Positions 6,462 to 8,050 of a DNA stretch of 8,050 bases are shown one piece after another (within the stretch, counting starts at the first letter, position 1; each line of letters opens with the position of its first letter). The DNA is from Promethearchaeia archaeon (lineage in GTDB: Archaea; Asgardarchaeota; Lokiarchaeia; Sigyniarchaeales; SOKP01), in the NCBI GenBank assembly GCA_029856375.1, contig JAHQWX010000071.1, forward strand, positions 1 to 8,050, in the 5' to 3' direction. The position numbers and the translations under genes were made by a program. The notes beneath the pieces are model-generated. The model saw nothing but the letters and a program-made list of their open reading frames with translations, was not told the origin of the DNA and made no database searches.

Positions 6462-6485
6462 TTATATAAATACTAACTGAAGTTA
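6462..6485 (+). promoter_or_regulatory. TATA box and adjoining dyad, polyprenol kinase-like gene
   Basis: TTATATAAA (6462-6470) is the best TATA box in the window and predicts a start of transcription near 6490-6497 and a leader of about 30-40 bases before ATG 6528. TAACT-GA-AGTTA (6474-6485) follows it directly, like the dyad after the TATA box at 3000. AATCAA (6444-6449) and TTGATT (6458-6463) form a further inverted repeat just upstream, overlapping the TATA box edge. Confidence 0.55.
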
Positions 6486-6527
6486 AATCAGATAACTTGA
6501 GTATAGTAAATAAGCGAGTAAGTAATT

Positions 6528-7694
6528 ATGGCAGATCTAATTATCGGAATTGAATCCTATTTTTTCAGTATTGTATTATCGATAATTTTTCTGTTATATA
6601 TTTATTTGTTCTATCCAATTGTGAAGCGCTCGTTTAGAGATAAGAATAAAAACAGGTATAATTCACTTTTCGTGATAATTATTTTATTTATATTAAGCGT
6701 AATGGTTGTATTACCATTCGCGGACACTGGTCTTTACATATATATGCCTTTAAATTATTTTATCATCGTATTTTTTGGATTCTGGACGCTAATGAATGTT
6801 TTCACCGTTTTTTTTCAAAATCCCGAGAAACGCTCGCTAAAAGAAATTGAGGTAAATAAAAGTTTAATAGACGGTATCGAAAACGAGGATATAGATCGCC
6901 AAGAAGTCTTTAATTTTTCACTGTCAAAGGAAGGAAAGAGAAAGATCCTTCACTTATTAGCGATTTTATACATCGCTTGTTGGATAGTGCAGCCAATAAT
7001 TTTTGTATCAGTATATTATTTTGCTTATCCGGCGGTTATCAATACCGTTTCAACCGAACAATTTACCAACATTAGTTTTTATGGAGCTGCAGAAATTCCA
7101 ATTGAAGTTTTTTTACAAAATGGCGTTGTGCTACAATTTTTTGTATTAATTTGTACATTTTACGTCTCTGCTGACGCTGAACTTCTAAGATTAAGGTTTC
7201 CTGAGTACAGATTCCCATTTAAGAAAACATTACAAACGACAAGAAGAGCAACAGAGGTTTCAGATATTTCGTCACATCTACATTTAATGATCGCTTTGGC
7301 TATATCAACCCTAATGTTAACATTTACTAGCACTGATCGCATTGCCGGATGTTGGGCTCAGATGGGTATTGTGTGTATTTCTACATTTGGCGATTTAACT
7401 GCAGCTTTAATTGGAAGAAAATTTGGGAAACATAAATGGCCAATTCACAAAGGAAAATCGTTAGAGGGATCTGCTGCTGGTATGATCGTCGCATTCTTAA
7501 CGAGCTTTGTATTTTTAGGGCCCGTCTTAGCGTTAATAGGGACTTTAGTATTTTTATTCACGGATATAATTTTATCAAAATTAGCGATATCTGACAACAT
7601 AGCAAATCCGATTCTCTTGGGAATTACCTTCAAAATCTTGATTTTTCTCGTAAACCCATTAATACCAGTTCTTCCTTATCCCACCTATTGGTAA
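6528..7694 (+). CDS. SEC59/DGK1/phytol kinase-family membrane protein, CTP-dependent lipid kinase-like
   Basis: This 388-residue polytopic membrane protein carries the family's key motifs: GKRKILHLL (136-144), the acidic/Arg motif around ADAELLRLR (215-223), GDLTAALIGRKFGKHKWP (288-305), KSLEGSAAG (310-318) and SDNIANPILLG (355-365), which matches the D-D-N-x-x-x-P-L motif of the family. Relatives phosphorylate dolichol (SEC59), phytol or geranylgeraniol (VTE5-like) or diacylglycerol (DGK1) using CTP, and share motifs with CDP-lipid synthases. I count about eight or nine hydrophobic segments, near 10-32, 46-64, 68-97, 139-165, 199-216, 251-268, 275-297, 317-347 and 361-383. Residues 98-137 are a polar loop. 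The core domain begins near residue 136; the N-terminal 130 residues with three extra segments are an addition compared with short archaeal members. A role in polyprenol or isoprenoid salvage for glycosylation or lipid synthesis is likely, but the substrate is inference. Confidence 0.85.
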   Translation: MADLIIGIESYFFSIVLSIIFLLYIYLFYPIVKRSFRDKNKNRYNSLFVIIILFILSVMVVLPFADTGLYIYMPLNYFIIVFFGFWTLMNVFTVFFQNPEKRSLKEIEVNKSLIDGIENEDIDRQEVFNFSLSKEGKRKILHLLAILYIACWIVQPIIFVSVYYFAYPAVINTVSTEQFTNISFYGAAEIPIEVFLQNGVVLQFFVLICTFYVSADAELLRLRFPEYRFPFKKTLQTTRRATEVSDISSHLHLMIALAISTLMLTFTSTDRIAGCWAQMGIVCISTFGDLTAALIGRKFGKHKWPIHKGKSLEGSAAGMIVAFLTSFVFLGPVLALIGTLVFLFTDIILSKLAISDNIANPILLGITFKILIFLVNPLIPVLPYPTYW

Positions 7695-7700
7695 TTGATT

Positions 7701-8050
7701 TTACTGTTGGTTTTCACCTTTTTTAAAAACAACCATTTTAGGATTTTCAACGAATACTTTAACTAAACTATTCTCATCTTTAACCATTTCTCTTACAATG
7801 GGCTCAAGCTGATATTCATCAACTAAACACTTATCACTTAACTCAAAAATTGAAATTTTTTCAACACTCGTCCCAATTTCGTTAATTCTTAGTTTTATAA
7901 GATTGTTTTGCATTTCTTCGAAAAATCTCCGAAAATTAGTCAGGTTCTCAGATTTGGCTTTCCAAATTAAAGAATAAGTTGATTCAATCACATTATCGTA
8001 ATTTAATATGTCATAAATCCCAATTAATCCGTATGATTTTTTGATGAATT
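7701..8050 (-). CDS. Unrecognised protein, N-terminus outside the window, weakly Lrp/RAM-like C-terminus
   Basis: The minus-strand frame ending in TAA at 7701-7703 is open to the right edge, giving at least 116 residues. GTG at 7989-7991 is a possible internal start, but 19 more open codons precede it (with YGLIGIYDILNYD), and they read like protein, so I treat the gene as entering from outside. The visible part alternates beta-like and helical segments: GIYDI, STYSLIWKAKS, a helix NLTNFRRFFEEMQNNLI, EKISIFEL, a helix LEPIVREMV, and KVFVENPKMVVF. The G-x-Y-D opening followed by a helix N-x-x-N-F is reminiscent of an Lrp/AsnC-type ligand-binding (RAM) domain, but the match is weak and the DNA-binding part would lie outside. 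No catalytic motif is seen. It ends 6 bases from the convergent kinase-like gene, whose likely terminator T-tract (7719-7724) lies inside this gene. Confidence 0.65.
   Translation of the reverse strand, partial: FIKKSYGLIGIYDILNYDNVIESTYSLIWKAKSENLTNFRRFFEEMQNNLIKLRINEIGTSVEKISIFELSDKCLVDEYQLEPIVREMVKDENSLVKVFVENPKMVVFKKGENQQ
7719..7724 (+). terminator. T-tract after the polyprenol kinase-like gene
   Basis: Six Ts lie 25 bases after the plus-strand stop and are followed by a run of As (CCTTTTTTAAAAAC). The site is inside the 3' end of the convergent gene, so the two transcripts would overlap. Confidence 0.35.

Noticed and set aside
7160..7633. Minus-strand short open frames opposite the polyprenol kinase-like gene
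   Set aside because: They are shadows of a membrane protein gene whose catalytic motifs cover the same bases.
7701..7991. A complete 96-residue gene starting with GTG at 7991
   Set aside because: The frame stays open to the window edge and the upstream codons read as protein, so this is more likely the tail of a longer gene.
1..8050. CRISPR arrays, insertion sequences, tRNA or rRNA genes, riboswitches
   Set aside because: I saw no spaced direct repeats, transposase motifs, terminal inverted repeats, tRNA-like cloverleaf or conserved rRNA stretch; the intergenic gaps are all under 200 bases.

Overview
The window looks like an AT-rich archaeal chromosome segment, and an Asgard (Loki-type) archaeon is the best guess. 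The sequence shows TATA-like boxes upstream of the genes rather than bacterial -35/-10 promoters, few Shine-Dalgarno sites, T-tract terminator candidates, a Rpn11-like JAMM protease fused to a TPR-like helical region, a protein with C2H2/C2HC-like zinc knuckles, and a SEC59-type polyprenol kinase homologue. The Asgard assignment is inference; another archaeal lineage is possible. No mobile element, CRISPR array, tRNA or rRNA was seen.

Layout from left to right. Positions 1-1111 (minus) hold the N-terminal part of a HEAT-like helical protein that runs off the left edge. A 115-base divergent promoter region separates it from a YfcE/MJ0936/Vps29-family metallophosphoesterase (1227-1733, plus). 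That gene converges, with an 11-base gap, on an alpha-methylacyl-CoA racemase-like gene (1745-2947, minus). A 104-base divergent promoter region carrying two perfect dyads follows. Next come three plus-strand genes: the JAMM-TPR protein (3052-4635), a zinc-finger protein with a probable GTG start (4736-5401), and 18 bases later a radical SAM protein (5420-6343). A 184-base intergenic region holds T-tracts and a strong TATA box. It leads to a polytopic SEC59/phytol-kinase-like membrane protein (6528-7694, plus), which converges with a 6-base gap on a minus-strand gene that enters from the right edge (7701-8050).

How the genes work together is mostly unclear. The zinc-finger and radical SAM genes are close enough to be co-transcribed, possibly with read-through from the JAMM gene. 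The racemase and the polyprenol kinase homologue could both touch branched-chain or isoprenoid lipid metabolism, but they are not in one operon. The most interesting items are the complete Rpn11-like JAMM active site joined to a TPR-like domain with no ubiquitin-like gene or E1/E2 in view, the uncharacterised zinc-finger/radical SAM pair, and a recurring arrangement in which a TATA box is followed directly by a small dyad at several promoters.
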